Shown here in pieces: positions 1 to 12,900 of a DNA stretch of 64,000 bases. The stretch covers positions 20,199,493-20,263,492 of the forward strand of contig NC_084668.1 of NCBI RefSeq assembly GCF_028389875.1. Reading direction: 5' to 3'. Source of the stretch: Rhea pennata (taxonomy: Eukaryota > Chordata > Aves > Rheiformes > Rheidae). The position numbers and the translations under genes were made by a program. The notes under the pieces are model-generated. The model saw only the letters and a list, made by a program, of their open reading frames with translations, was not told the origin of the DNA and did not search any database. Position 1 is the first letter of the stretch. Every line of letters starts with the position of its first letter.

Positions 1-3000
1 AACAATTTTGTTTTGAATCGGTTATTGTTTTATACTCTTTGCATTGTTCAATTAAGTAACTTTAGGCCCTGAATTACTGAAGGTAAATTATATTTACACT
101 CTGTTATACAACATTTCTAATCAATTGGTTTAAGTCCTAATTACAGGAAAGCCCCTGGGTCCTCCACAAAGGTTAAAAGATTGGACAGTATTTTAACAAC
201 AGAAATATTTGTTAAGACTGTTTTCAACAGCCTCCAGACTATATGGCTTTCAAGGGCTTTGTATTATACCTCAGGTACCAACTCTAATGAGAATTTGAGC
301 GGGAAAAAGAAGAAAAAACAAAACAAAACAAAAACAAAAACAGAGGCCCAAACAGAATTTTTTTACTGGAAGAAATCATCCAGAGGTGTTATCTCCCTGC
401 TACTTTACCTTATAACCTAACACATTATTTAATTCTCTCTCAACTTTAACCTATGCCTCTTATGTGCAGTGTCCATATCCTGCCCTTTATTATTCCACAG
501 TATTTCTAATATCCATCAGCTTCCTTGTCATCTAAACAGAAAGGAAATTATTTCTGTTTAGCAGCAATTCCCTGTAGTCATTCACAGCCACTGATCACTG
601 CACGCTCATCTTCCCTGGACTCCTGGACATATGCGGAGACTTTCCCTCATTCTGAATCACACAAAAAGCACATACTATGGTGCTGCTCATTGGGCTGTGA
701 CACAGGTACAACTCTGAACGTTTCCATCAGGTCCCCATCATAAGACACAATGCTTAAAATTCTTGACATTACCTATATCATACCAAGATCTCTTGCTACT
801 GTATTTTTCTTAAGTCATCCCCCGCACTCCCTTCTTAGTTCACTTGTGAGCTGTTCAAACCTACCTTACTACTGAGAAGTCTCCTGCTACTCCTGTTTCA
901 TCCATCGTATTGACTGTGCCCTCAGATAGCTTGTTTGTAAAGCTACTACCATATTGTCACTCTTCACTAGTAAATTATGTGAAAAACGATGCATGCATGA
1001 GCCCAAAATGATTTAGTGATAATAAGAGAGAAATTTCAGTATGCTAGGTACATCTTTTCTGAGCACATCCTAGACTTGGACCTTGATTTCAGTTAGGGCT
1101 TAAATCAGGTTTCAACTGCGCTATGAATCGTGTCCTCATTTACCAACCATTTTCTACTTTATCATTTCAGCTTTACCCCATTTCTTGCCTCACTGAAACA
1201 GATTTGAAGATAACTTTAATAGTGAAGGGGAACAACAGAACTTCCATTGCAAATCCAGATAACTCAATTCAAGACATCAAGTTTGAGGGAACTGCTTGTG
1301 TCTACACGTCATATCCCTGTGTCAAGGATCACGAAGAGGCGCTCTGCAAACGGGGCTTGCCCCTCTTCCCACGAAGAGTCGGAGGCATTCTGAAGACAGG
1401 CAAAACTTAGGTGAACCTACATTACCCTAAAATGTAAAGCATTTGTTGCCTGAACAAATTTCCCATAATTGTATTTAAAACTTTGCATATGCAACCAACC
1501 TGCAGCTAGGTTTCTTGCCCAAATCCTAAGTAGCTTTTTCCCTGTCAAAGGAAAAACATTTTGCCCCTTGGAAAGCAGATGATTTTTTTTAAAATATTGT
1601 TTTTAAGCATCTAGGAAATAAGAGTTGCTATTCAAGAAACAACCTTTTGTTTTAAGATGCAGAATGTTTTCACAATAGCATCAGTGATATTAGTGCCCAG
1701 AGAGGCTAACAAAAGGCAGCCATGCTGTCTGCTGTAGCACTACAAATGGAGCAAAATACAATAAGGTGGGGGGGGAAGAAAGCAAGGTAATTTCAAGATG
1801 AATTTAAAAAAAGGAGTTAAAATATTAAAATAGCTGTTGTTACTTTTATGAATGACTAAGCCAATGCTAATTTACAGTTATGTTAGTACAGAAACCCTAG
1901 AAAAATACTTCTTTGTTTAGAGGGACCTCATCATGATTCAAAAATAGTACATAATTTATATTTTTTCCCAATCTCAATGCATCATCGGATACACACATAT
2001 AATCACACACAGCGCAAAGCACTGACAAGCACATATCTACGAATATGTTTTTAATGCTACAGCATTTAAAAGACTTCCCATATATGATAATAGCAACTCA
2101 TTTACATTATCATGGTTTGATTTTGGTTTTTTAAATAAAGCACTCTGATACTAAAAATGGAATACTTCATATAGAAAATAGGTTGCTATTCTCTAAAATT
2201 GCCTCTAATGTTAGCTGAATATTAATAAAATCCATAAACCATTAGTACATTATAGCTGCTTTGTTCTGAATTACATAGACCTTTTATGTTTATTCCTCAG
2301 TGAAAATGCATAAAAAAATGAAATCCTCTCTAATTGTGCTCTCTGAAGATAGCTGGTAAAATCATTTCTAGCAGCAATAAATCAATTGTAGTATTAAAAT
2401 GACCTGCCAGGTGCATCTTCTGGGTATCAGACTAATTAAGGGAATGTATTAATTGCAACTATTCATCAACACCACCAATGTTGTTAAGTAACCCTTACAA
2501 TGAATCTTTTTATCATACTATCCAGCAATGAAACTGCAGTTTGACTAAATATAACGCATTAAACAAAAAAAATATACATACATATATATGCATGCAAACC
2601 TTTCTTCGTTTTTTTTCACATTGATCTCAGTTCTTTGTTAGTAAGTCAACCAAACACAACAGCATATAATTATACCTGCATATATATTTTATTCACTGCC
2701 TATACATACAAATATTAGTATCTCTATCTCAAAAGAGAGTTTTATCAGGCTTCAGAGATAGGATGCTCCTATTTTATTATTATTCCCAAAATTTATTTCT
2801 GGTATAAGTGATTTTACATTTTCTGTAGCTATAAGCCAACTGTGATTGTGATGGCAATTAGCAAAAGGAAAAATTCTGAAAGGACCAAGTCCTTATTTCT
2901 AAGGAACATTTAAAATTGGTCTGTAAATAACTAGTGTTATCCCTACAGTGTGCCAGAAAGGGAAGCCAGACAAGGAATTTTACAACTGCAAGAATTTCAG

Positions 3001-5809
3001 CCCAGATCAAAAATGCCTTGGTTTGCCCCCCGCTGGTGGCATCCGTGGTACTCCAACTGTGGGACAGGTATGTCGTGGCATTCTGCTCCTTCACTGGCTT
3101 TCCAACATACCAACCAATTACGAATTTTTCTGCAGTCATAAATCTGGATCATATGGGCCCTTACTGAAAAAGGCAATTTACTTCTTAAAGTATCATTTAC
3201 TGGCATGTTCATTATTTTCCTTCCAGGATTTCTTCATTATTTTAGTCTATACATTCTTATAAACACAGATACTATTATTCCAGTAGACCGCTTTGTGTAG
3301 GTCCCTGTTTCCCCTAGTATCATTTTCCCTGACAATAGGAAAGCTGTTTTTCAAACTTCTGATCCGTTTTAGTACTCTGCTCTACAGGCACAAAGTAGGG
3401 ATTGGACAATAACGTCAAACATTTCAGACAAAATTTTGGAAGTTTCAGAATGCCGTAAAATCCTAACATAACAATTTATTTACCTCGCTTTGTAATTTAT
3501 AAGCTCACAAAAGGGATATTTGCAAAATATGCAGAGAAAAGTGAATATATACATCAAATTTAGAAGACATGAGGACAAAATCTGGCCCGCTGTCTCCAAG
3601 TTCACACTCCTCTCCCCTCTCCGTATCAAGGAGACTGGTTCTTGTTGACTCACTCCATCTGCACCTGTTAGGTATTTCCAAGTCATCTGTCACCTTGGTA
3701 TCTAAGCACTGAACACAGTTAACTAAAACCGTTTCTCTTTCATTGCCATCCCCGTGACAGTCATCATTCTCAGCTCCAGCTGAATCAAGAGACTATTCAG
3801 TAACATCTGTAGATGCATAGTGGATCATGCTTGTGCCCAGACAACTATAGCCTAAATAAAAATTTACCTTTACTTAGGGCTGTATGTGCATGGATGGGCA
3901 GTAAGATAATGAAATCAATCACAGCTTGCACATTATTCTGCTATAAGCCAGTGCCTAGACACTTATATTGGAATATGGATGCCTTATTTTTGTTCAAAAT
4001 AGGAGGGGAGGGGAGGGGGGAAACTTTACAGTTCCGCAACTTCTACTTGTGCTTTTGCAAAACTGCTCAAGTCCTATTTTATATGTCTGTGTGTGTATAT
4101 ATATATATATATATAAAATATATATTATACATATATATTATATATTATATGTATAGCACTCAAGTACTAGTTCTGCAGAAAACCTGGTGCATTATGCATG
4201 TCCTAAATGTCACAACATACAAAGAGCAGCTAGGTGCTTGGGCACATGGGAATCGGCCTGTTTAGTGCCCAGAGCCCTGAACAAAGTTTCTCTTTATGCA
4301 TAACTCTGCAAATGCACCTCAGTTCTGATCTCCAAACACTGTTTATTACAGCTTTGAAAGCTTCTTGAGCATGTACTCAAAATTCTCAAAATATACTGAG
4401 TTTTAAAGAAAATAGACATACACCGTGGAAAACACTTGATTCATTTTTATGAACTAATATATACCTTCTGGTTTTTAAGTCCATCAAATAAAGTAATTTT
4501 AATACAACATAGATTATTTACATTCCACCACAAATTTTAAAGCCAGCCACCTGTCTCCAGTTTGTGTCAATGTGTCACTGAGAGATACTCTCAGTTGCCT
4601 TTGGTATTCAAAGAGTTAGAAATAGAAGTTCACAAGTAAGATATTGTTCCTGTCTTTCCCTTCACTACCCAGCCTGCTTTCTGATCTTCCTTTTGTCCTC
4701 AATCCGTTCCTTATCCCTTTCACCTCTCTTTCTCGTTCTCACTCTGTCCCCTTGATCCATCAGACGCAGCCAAGCTATCTGACACCTATGCCTTAAAGTA
4801 ATTTTGGACAGAAGCAAAATGCCCTAGAATCCTTAGTAATCCTTCTCAGATCCATGTACTGAGCCCTGGTTTGGCTCTTTTATAGCCAAACAGTCTTTCA
4901 GCTAGCTAGCTTGGAAACCAAAAGCTTGTTTCAGTAACAGAAAGAGGACAACAAGTCCTGAAAGAAAATCAGCCTATTTGGGAAGAAAATAACCTGGTCA
5001 GTATTAAAATTAATAAAATGTAGGAATGAATGAATCAATAAATAAAGGTTAAGGAACTCACTGGCCACAGAAGGTAAACAGGAAGCCAGTGAATTCGCTG
5101 GAGCGGGGACGGTCCTTGTCCCTTAGCTGTGCTCAGCTCAGTGTCCTGGCACGAGACAGTGGTTTCTAACCCCACCGCTTTGGTGGATTATTGCAACAGC
5201 AGCAGCAGCAGCCGGCAAGTCTGTAGGAAAACGTCTTTCACTCTCATCACTCCTTACTGAGTCTAAGTGTCGTTTTTGACATACTAGAGTGGAATTTGTC
5301 TTTGTCCCCTTCCAGTATAACTAAATCAAAAGCCACGCAGAATTCAGAGGGGGAAATAAAAAGGAAAACACAAAAATCAATAGGCTACTGCCAAAAACCT
5401 GTGGATCATTCTAAATGCAGAGTGTTAAATTAGCTCTCACGACTAAGCCAGAATCTAGGAAACCGCTAAAGACAACTTGTCCCACACGTAGTTACAGAGC
5501 TGGACCCCACGACTATTGGATACATCCAGGAAACATAGTATTTGACAAGCAGCAATGAAGAATTATCCTTCAAACTATGACTATTCATACTGAAAGAATG
5601 TGGCCTTTTTTGAAGGGGGGGGGAAGAGTGAGAAGGAAAAAAGGGAAATTGAATAGCCAGAAGCTGTTTCTTCTTACTAAGACCCATCACTTTGCAGCAT
5701 GTAACAGGACAGCAGTTAAAACCATTGCAATTTCACAAAACGTACAGTGCTTTCAACAGGACCATGTTCCTAGCAATGTCTCCAGCTTACCATTTTCACC
5801 ATTTCTTCC
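1..5809. other. Intergenic AT-rich DNA
   Basis: No supported gene. A 119-base segment at 2949-3067 has acceptor- and donor-like borders and a CTCF-like core, described under findings. The stretch at about 2200-2560, rich in homeodomain-type TAAT words, has the look of conserved non-coding sequence, but this cannot be tested here. A (CAG)5 run lies near 5197-5212. Confidence 0.5.
4089..4152. repeat. TG/TA microsatellite
   Basis: A short TG run passes into a long TA run followed by interrupted TA-rich sequence. It produces spurious tyrosine/isoleucine-rich open frames on the plus strand. Confidence 0.9.
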
Positions 5810-6010
5810 TTGACAGCACCAGAGTGCCAGAGCTCAGCCTCTCGAAGGGGCCCCCGTTGCCACGCTGCCAGCTCCGAGCCGGGCCCCACGCACGCGCGCT
5901 CTCGCAGCCAGGGCCGGCTGCTTCTTCGGCTCTGCCTTGCTGTCCCTCTGCTAACTCCGCTGGCGCAACGCGTGTCAGGAGGGCTGCACCGGGATTACGC
6001 CAGTGTACCG
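5810..6010. promoter_or_regulatory. Small orphan CpG-rich patch
   Basis: About 200 bases with dense CpG and GC-rich words stand out from AT-rich surroundings. Open frames on both strands are a composition effect. It could be an old promoter, an enhancer or a small unmethylated island. Confidence 0.4.
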
Positions 6011-9000
6011 CAGAGAAGAACCTGACCTCAAGTCGTGGCAAATACCATCAGATTAACTACAGCCAGAAAAGTCCATTGCCTGACTGTGCCAGATAAGGTT
6101 TTTGACAAATGAGAAGTAGGAGAAGCTCTCCCATTCTCTGCAATTTAAGTGATCAGCCTTTACTAAACCTACTAATTGGTATTTCTCCAATTACTGTACG
6201 AGACTTTTCTTTTTTAATCACTGCAGAAAGTAGAACATACCTTTTACTAAGAGCTACAATACAGATTTGACCAGCCCCTCTCCTTCCCTGCAAGAAGTGA
6301 TTTACTGCAGTGAGAGGACGTAAGTCAGGGGAGCAAACACCAAAGTTGTTTAGAAGCAAGTGTTGCCTGCGGTAGCGATGCAACCTAATGTGGGCAAAAA
6401 CAACTTAACGCCACACAAATCCATTTTCCTGGTACGGCCATAAGGCTCCAAGGCAGCTGCTTCCACCTCCCCAGGACGTCAGTAGGCGATGCTCTTCAGA
6501 AAAGCACAGCCCTGACTTAAGAGGCCCTTACTGACTTGTACTTCCTCCTGAGGAGCAGCAGCATCTGTCACATCAAGCAGCAAGGACTTTCAGCATTGCC
6601 ATGTCCAGTGCTGCTAGCAGAAAGCCTTTGAAATAGACTGTTTTGTTGAAAATCCTGCTCATACACTGAGCGCCTCTATTTTTACTTAAAAAAAAGGGGG
6701 GGGGGGGGAAAGACAGAAAAACGTAAGCCTAGCAAATTATCTCCAGTTAAATAAAAATGCAACACCACACACCAAGAAAGATCATTACATCATGAGATAA
6801 TATCATGATTTTGCAGGAGGATTTTTGACTGCTCCAGCTTGATGATACTGACTCTTTGAAAACATATTGCCAGCTGTGGTAATAGGTAGGGTAATCAACA
6901 CTGGACAATTTTTGTTCAAATCTGTATTTTTGTCAAAAATTAGGGGGGGGGAATTAAGTATATATGGGTTTCCACTTTCCTTTGTTTTAACAGGCACTGT
7001 CAAGGCCTGATCTTAGTTTTTCTGGTAATTGACTTCAAAATACATTTCCCTCATCTGCTTTCCAATATTTACTGGTTTATTTCTCTAGTAGCATAATAAC
7101 AAGGCAACTTTTTTAGTCTGGCTGACTCTAGAGGGTCTCCAAACTAGAGCTAGCTCATTTCCAAGGCTGAGTTCTGCCAAAATCAAGTATCCTGGCTTTA
7201 ACTCTTAGCAGCCATTCAAAATACATATACAAAGAAATGAAAATATTCACAGTCTTGTGCACACACTAGTATACTCTATACTCTTTGTACTCTTTTAAAA
7301 AGGCATTTAGCCTTAAACACTTTGTCTATATCAGCAGCAAATCCATTACAAGGCAATACCACAATTCAGATCTATAATCTGAATTTTGTTCAATTTTTAG
7401 TATACTGTCTTCAAGATGCTAACAATAACTGCGTTTACTAGTTTTCCTCTTTCTTTAGCCAAAACAAAAACAAAAAAAGAATAGCTTTTTTCTCTAAAAC
7501 CTATCTATTGATTCTAAAAGCATCTCCTTCGTACCATATTCGTTCCTATACGCTGTTCTTCTTTTTATTCTACTATTCTTCTCTTACACAGTTGCACTTT
7601 AAAAGGAGCAGTTGCTTTCATCTTAATTTCATAGATACTTTTGTCTTTTACTTATGGTAGTGCTTTACCCTTAATATATCTACATTTTTCCATACAATAC
7701 TACATTTTTCCCTATTTTCACATTTCATTGTGTAGCTTTTTTTCTGAAAAGTTTCATCTTGCATAGCAATTGTTGACCAAATGCATGAGATCTAACAAAA
7801 TAGTTTTAACTCATTAACCAACAGATTTGACAGATACAGCACATATAGGTATAGACAACTGTCAATCTGCAAGAAAATCTGTTGCTAATAATGAACCATC
7901 ATTTAATGCTATTATGTATCTGAAGAAATCTAAATAAGCACTTCGTTTAAGCATCTTTAGCAAAACTGCCATCTGTCTTCCATGGCACACACAGCTATGA
8001 AAAACAATTGTTCGGGACTTCGTGGCCTTGCTCAGAGCACGAGTCAGGCTGATTTTTGCTGAATCAGGGTCTTAGTTCTAAATGATACCAATTTTTCTTT
8101 TCACTTTTCAGATTTCATCTTTTTAAAAAGAGAAAAAAAACTAGAGCAAAGTCTGTTTACCTGTTCAGAAACACTAAAAGTAGAGTCTTTGTCACTGAAT
8201 AAAAAAGGAGATGAAATTAATTTTTATCGGGGATTTCCAGAAGCATTACTTTGGTTAAATTTCATCACTGAGTCATTATTAGCTCACTGTCTTAAAAAAT
8301 AAAATGGAAATGATGAAGAACATGCCAATTAGATTAGCAACACAGTGACTTCCACATGCTAGAAAATATTCGCTGTATTATCTTATACTGTTAGTTTTCA
8401 CTGCTATAATAACATAAAATTGTCTGAGAGGGGCATGGTATAAATTCATTTATATCATTTTTCACATCTGAGAAAAGTATCTCAGAATTATCATGTCAGA
8501 TAAAAGTTTCTATAATGAGACTAAGAGTTTCTATAATGAAAAATGTCATTTTGAATTATTCCATGCCATAGAAACTTAGAAAGTTCGGCAATTCTAAACT
8601 GTCTTTATTTTCTTATTAGATCCTAAAGTACTGCTAGTATTTGTATTTCCCAAATCACTTAGATACTTTTTTTATTATGCAAAAAATATTTTGCTAAAGG
8701 AAATACTTACAGTGGTAATGACATTAGTATATTTTAGAAAATACTAACTTTACCCAGTATGTGTTTTATTACTAAAATATATTGACAATAAATTATTATT
8801 CTCAGTCCTTTCTGGTTGAAGCTTCACTAATATTATAAACCTAGTTAGCATCTTCCACATTTACATATCCCTACGGATACAGGTATCTGCTCATGCAAGC
8901 TATAGATACACTCCTATATCCATACATTTCATTCCAAATATAATTAAATGTAAACATATTTGTATTTTGGGCTCTTGTCCTTTTAATCTCCACATTCTGC

Positions 9001-9660
9001 CATAGTCCAAACAATCGAGAATCGCACGTTTCATCCGTCGCCAGTGCCTCAATAATTATGATGGAACTCCAAAGGAAATGGTACGCTCCCTGGATGATTA
9101 AATCAGCCTAAACTTTCTGCTCTCATGATTCATTGTGGCATGAATGAAGACACCATATTCTTAGCCTTATATCTGTCCTGCTAATTTTCCTTAGCTTCAT
9201 TATTTTTTTGCCTGGTATCTTTGACCCCTCTTTTGCTTCCCCCCATCATCTGTCTCTCTCTTTCTTCTTCTAATTAGGCCACTTCTTTTTTCCTGTCCTT
9301 CTTGCTCCAGGTATACTTCTGTCCCTGCGCTCACCTCTTTTCCACATTATCTCTTTCTAAGCACAATACCAATGCCACATTTTTTTCCCCTTTCTGATTT
9401 GTGAAAGTCTTTCTTTCCTCTGTCCCTGCCCAGGCTTCCTACCCCCTGCCTAAGCTCTTCCTTTCTCCTCTATTATGAGGCATGGCCGCTCTTGTATTTC
9501 TAGCTCTTAGAGTTCACTAAGCTTTGGGGAAGGGAAAACCACAGCTGTGGTGAAACAGCATAGGTTTGTCCAAAACTACTGCTGGCAATTCATTTCACTT
9601 CTCAGCTTTGTTCTCAAGTAATAGTGTCACTGTCCTAATTACAGGAAACGTTCGAAATGC
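6011..9660. other. Intergenic AT-rich DNA
   Basis: Homopolymer runs and AT-rich sequence. I see no gene or recognisable repeat. Confidence 0.5.
6689..6708 (+). repeat. A-run joined to G13 run
   Basis: An A-run passes directly into thirteen G residues. Shorter G-runs recur near 1767, 5617, 6943 and 32231. Confidence 0.85.
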
Positions 9661-9690
9661 ACACGCGCGCGCGCACACGTGCGCACACAC
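9661..9690. repeat. CA/CG alternating microsatellite
   Basis: Alternating purine-pyrimidine sequence of CA and CG dinucleotides, prone to Z-DNA, directly left of a small CpG-rich patch. Confidence 0.85.
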
Positions 9691-9699
9691 CAAGACAAA

Positions 9700-9940
9700 T
9701 CACCCTGGGAAATACACTTACAGAAATCCTTCCGTGAGGAGCTTCACCGACTGCCTACACGACCTGGTTGCCTTTCAGAGGACTGTAAGAACAGGAAAGC
9801 TGAACACAAGCTGCCGCGTTGTTCGGCGGTGCAGGCTGAAGCCTCTCCAGCAACGACCGAACCGCAGGCTACACTAACACAACCGGCGGCAGAGCTCGTT
9901 CCCGTGGCTGTAGCCCTCATCCGAAATATATACTGAACCC
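9700..9940. promoter_or_regulatory. Small orphan CpG-rich patch next to a CA/CG microsatellite
   Basis: CpG-enriched sequence follows the Z-DNA-prone repeat at 9661. No exon with supporting splice sites is recognised. Confidence 0.35.
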
Positions 9941-12900
9941 TCTATGTCCCTTTAGTCGAGCAGCTGTACAACCTAATATTTCAAAATCAAGGAGAATTGT
10001 ATTAGATTACTTTGTGTGTGGTGCCACATAAAGTGTAAGACGAGTGAGGAAAGCGCCGACCAGTTGGCAATCATTTGCAGAGATCTATACAAGCACACCT
10101 AGGAAGAAATGCAGGACTAGCACATTTTGCCTGATACTTTGTTATACTTAATCAGCATGCAGATTAATGCTTTCATAGTATTAGCAATACTTCTGTTCCT
10201 TTGTAAACCAAAACTACACATCTGCATGATACTCCTAACAAAACATCCTCTTTTTCAAGAAAATTCTTGAAAATAAACGTTGGCATCAATATGAATCTTT
10301 CCAGATCTAGGGCCTACATTTTAATTTTCTTGTAGCCTCATTTGTATTTATGAAGACATTCCTATTTCTACTCCCATACTGAGAATATTATCTCCTGTCT
10401 ATACAGCCTCTCAGATAGAAGATACATTTGTGTTATACCTGTACTGCCTTATGTCTTGCTACAAAACAAATGGACAGGGAGATTCCTCTAGAAACCTAAA
10501 AGAATCCATTAGTATTTTATGGGTATTTAAACATTGCCTTTAGCTTTTTTCGATTTGGCTAAGAGAAGAAGACAGAGTTGGTCCTTTGCAAAACAATCTG
10601 TAAAGACAAACAGCATTTTGTTGGCATAACAGCTTCACAATTTGGTATCTTTTCCTTTTTTTTGTCTTGACTAAAAAGGCATTTATGGGAAATATTTCCA
10701 AAGCTAGGAATTCATACATCCCAATAGAAGTGGTCAATTTTCAGAACTTTTAAACATCTAAACAAATCTTAATAACCACATTAAGCACCTTGAAAAGCGA
10801 CCAGTAGTTACTAAGCTGTAAATGATTTGTTTAGACATCTAATTTTAGGCATCCAATTTTAGAAATTTACAGGTAAAGTGTATAGTGAAAACACACGTGT
10901 GCATTAATATATTAATTGACACATAGAAATCACTATACTCGATTGAAGATCTGCCACTTTTCATTCCCAGTAGAAACATACTTAACTTCAAAAGAGCTAA
11001 ACTGTTAAATGTGAGAAAGTATGAAAAATCCAGCCTTTATTAAAAAATCGGCATAAACCAGCACAGGGCTAATGCACAAAACAGTATCTAACACATGAAT
11101 TCTAGAAGTACTTTAATAAAGACTGAGAAGCAAACACATCAAAACTTGGACTGCTTCTGAATGCTATGTACTGGATCAATTCTGCATAAATTACTCGGGA
11201 ATTTGAACTCTTACACTGCAGTAGTCTAATTGATGTAATTCTGGCTCCTGTTTTAGGGAAACTGTTAGCACAAGTGTTAAAAAAAAATCCCCTATATATT
11301 TTACAGAATCACTTTAAGATAAATAGTGCTGTGATAAGAGAAAAAAAAAGCATTAGCACTAGCATTTCAGCAAAACTATTTCATCCTGAAAAGTTCTGCA
11401 GAAATCACACTATGCCAGTGATATTTAATTGTAACATAAAAATTAAATACCATTTACTTAATATAAAATTGGGATAGTATGTAAATTAAGTAAGTTTCAA
11501 TTCATGTCTTCTTACTCACATCTGTTGGCAGTTTAAATAGTTTTAGTGTCATTAATTGTTATAAAAGTGCAAGATTTGCTGTATGCTTGCCACTTAGGAC
11601 CAAAGGCACAAAAGTCTAATTGAACTAAGTAATTAGTAATTTGTCATTTCCTATTGTCAGCAATTACTTTCCATTAGAAATCCTCACTGAAAATTCTAAT
11701 TTGAAGTGAGGTTTGCATTTTATTGCTGTCCATCCAAATTAGTTTAAAATTGACAGCTACATTTTCATTTAAAAATTTAAAGATATTAAATATGCTTGAA
11801 GACGCTGAGGCATATTCTACCCCATGTGTAGTTGTGATAACATATCTGGAGTCAGAAGAATGAGAAGTAAAATCCAGGATACTTCTTTCTTTTTTTCCAA
11901 TTATGAAATATGTACCAGCATTGCATAGTAGGCCACATCATACTCATGTGAATAGCCCCTTTAATTGGCAATTCAAAATGGGTAATACAAACAGAATACG
12001 ACACACACAAATATAAAAGAATTCATGGAATTTCTTATTCCACTTTTACTCAGCGAACTGGAAATGGATATTGAAAGTGCAGGTGTAAGGTAAGGGAATC
12101 GTGTATTTTCATACCTTGTCCTAGAGGCTTTTCCTTTGCTTTAAGAGCAATTTTTCTTTTGTTATTTTTCAGACTTGTTAAAGCAGTCGGCACTGTCCAG
12201 TTCCAAATGCTCGGCAGCATGAGACACCACTTTGGGCAGAGCAGGAGCGCTTTCTCACACACACACACAGCGCTGAAGAGCCAGTGCGGAGGCAGCGACT
12301 TATAATTAAGATGTGTGGAACTGATCCGTGTCATCGTTTCAGAGCTCACAACATAGAACAACCTCGCAAGAAGCAACTTGGTACCTGGTAAGATGCTTCT
12401 GTGGCCCAGTCCAATCCAGTTCTGAAACTAGGAGAGAACTGGATATCCCAAGGGGAAAAGTAGTCAAACTTTACTCAGTTGACTGAAAGGAAAAAAATAC
12501 TAATGGTATACATCTACTATCATTCAAGAGCTGCCTTGCAAAAGCTGAGAGGAAAGCGTGTGAGATTTTTGCTTTTAATAGAAAAAAAAATGCTCAAATC
12601 CTGAACTAAGATGAGGCCTAGTGCTGGTTGACAAACTTTTCAACAGTAAGGCTAACAGTTTAACAGAGGTTCATATTAAATGTGTTCAAAATATATACCA
12701 GCTGGATAGCAGTTGCTATCCACTTGTAAGTAAGCATCTCCAAAACACTTACAGAAGATAAAAGATATATGCTAAAGTTTTCACTGTGATAAAACAGGGA
12801 GGGGAATCTGATGTGTAAAGGGTTGGCCGAGTACATAGTGATGTTTTAACGTATTAATCTACATAATTAGAAATCTATTAAGGCCAGAAGACAACAGAAT

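Noticed and set aside
4001..4020. G-rich tract as a G-quadruplex
   Set aside because: Only three clean runs of four or more G with single-base loops are present, so a canonical four-run quadruplex is not assured.
3813..4265. 150-codon plus-strand frame
   Set aside because: It runs through the TG/TA microsatellite, which accounts for the open frame and its Tyr/Ile-rich middle.
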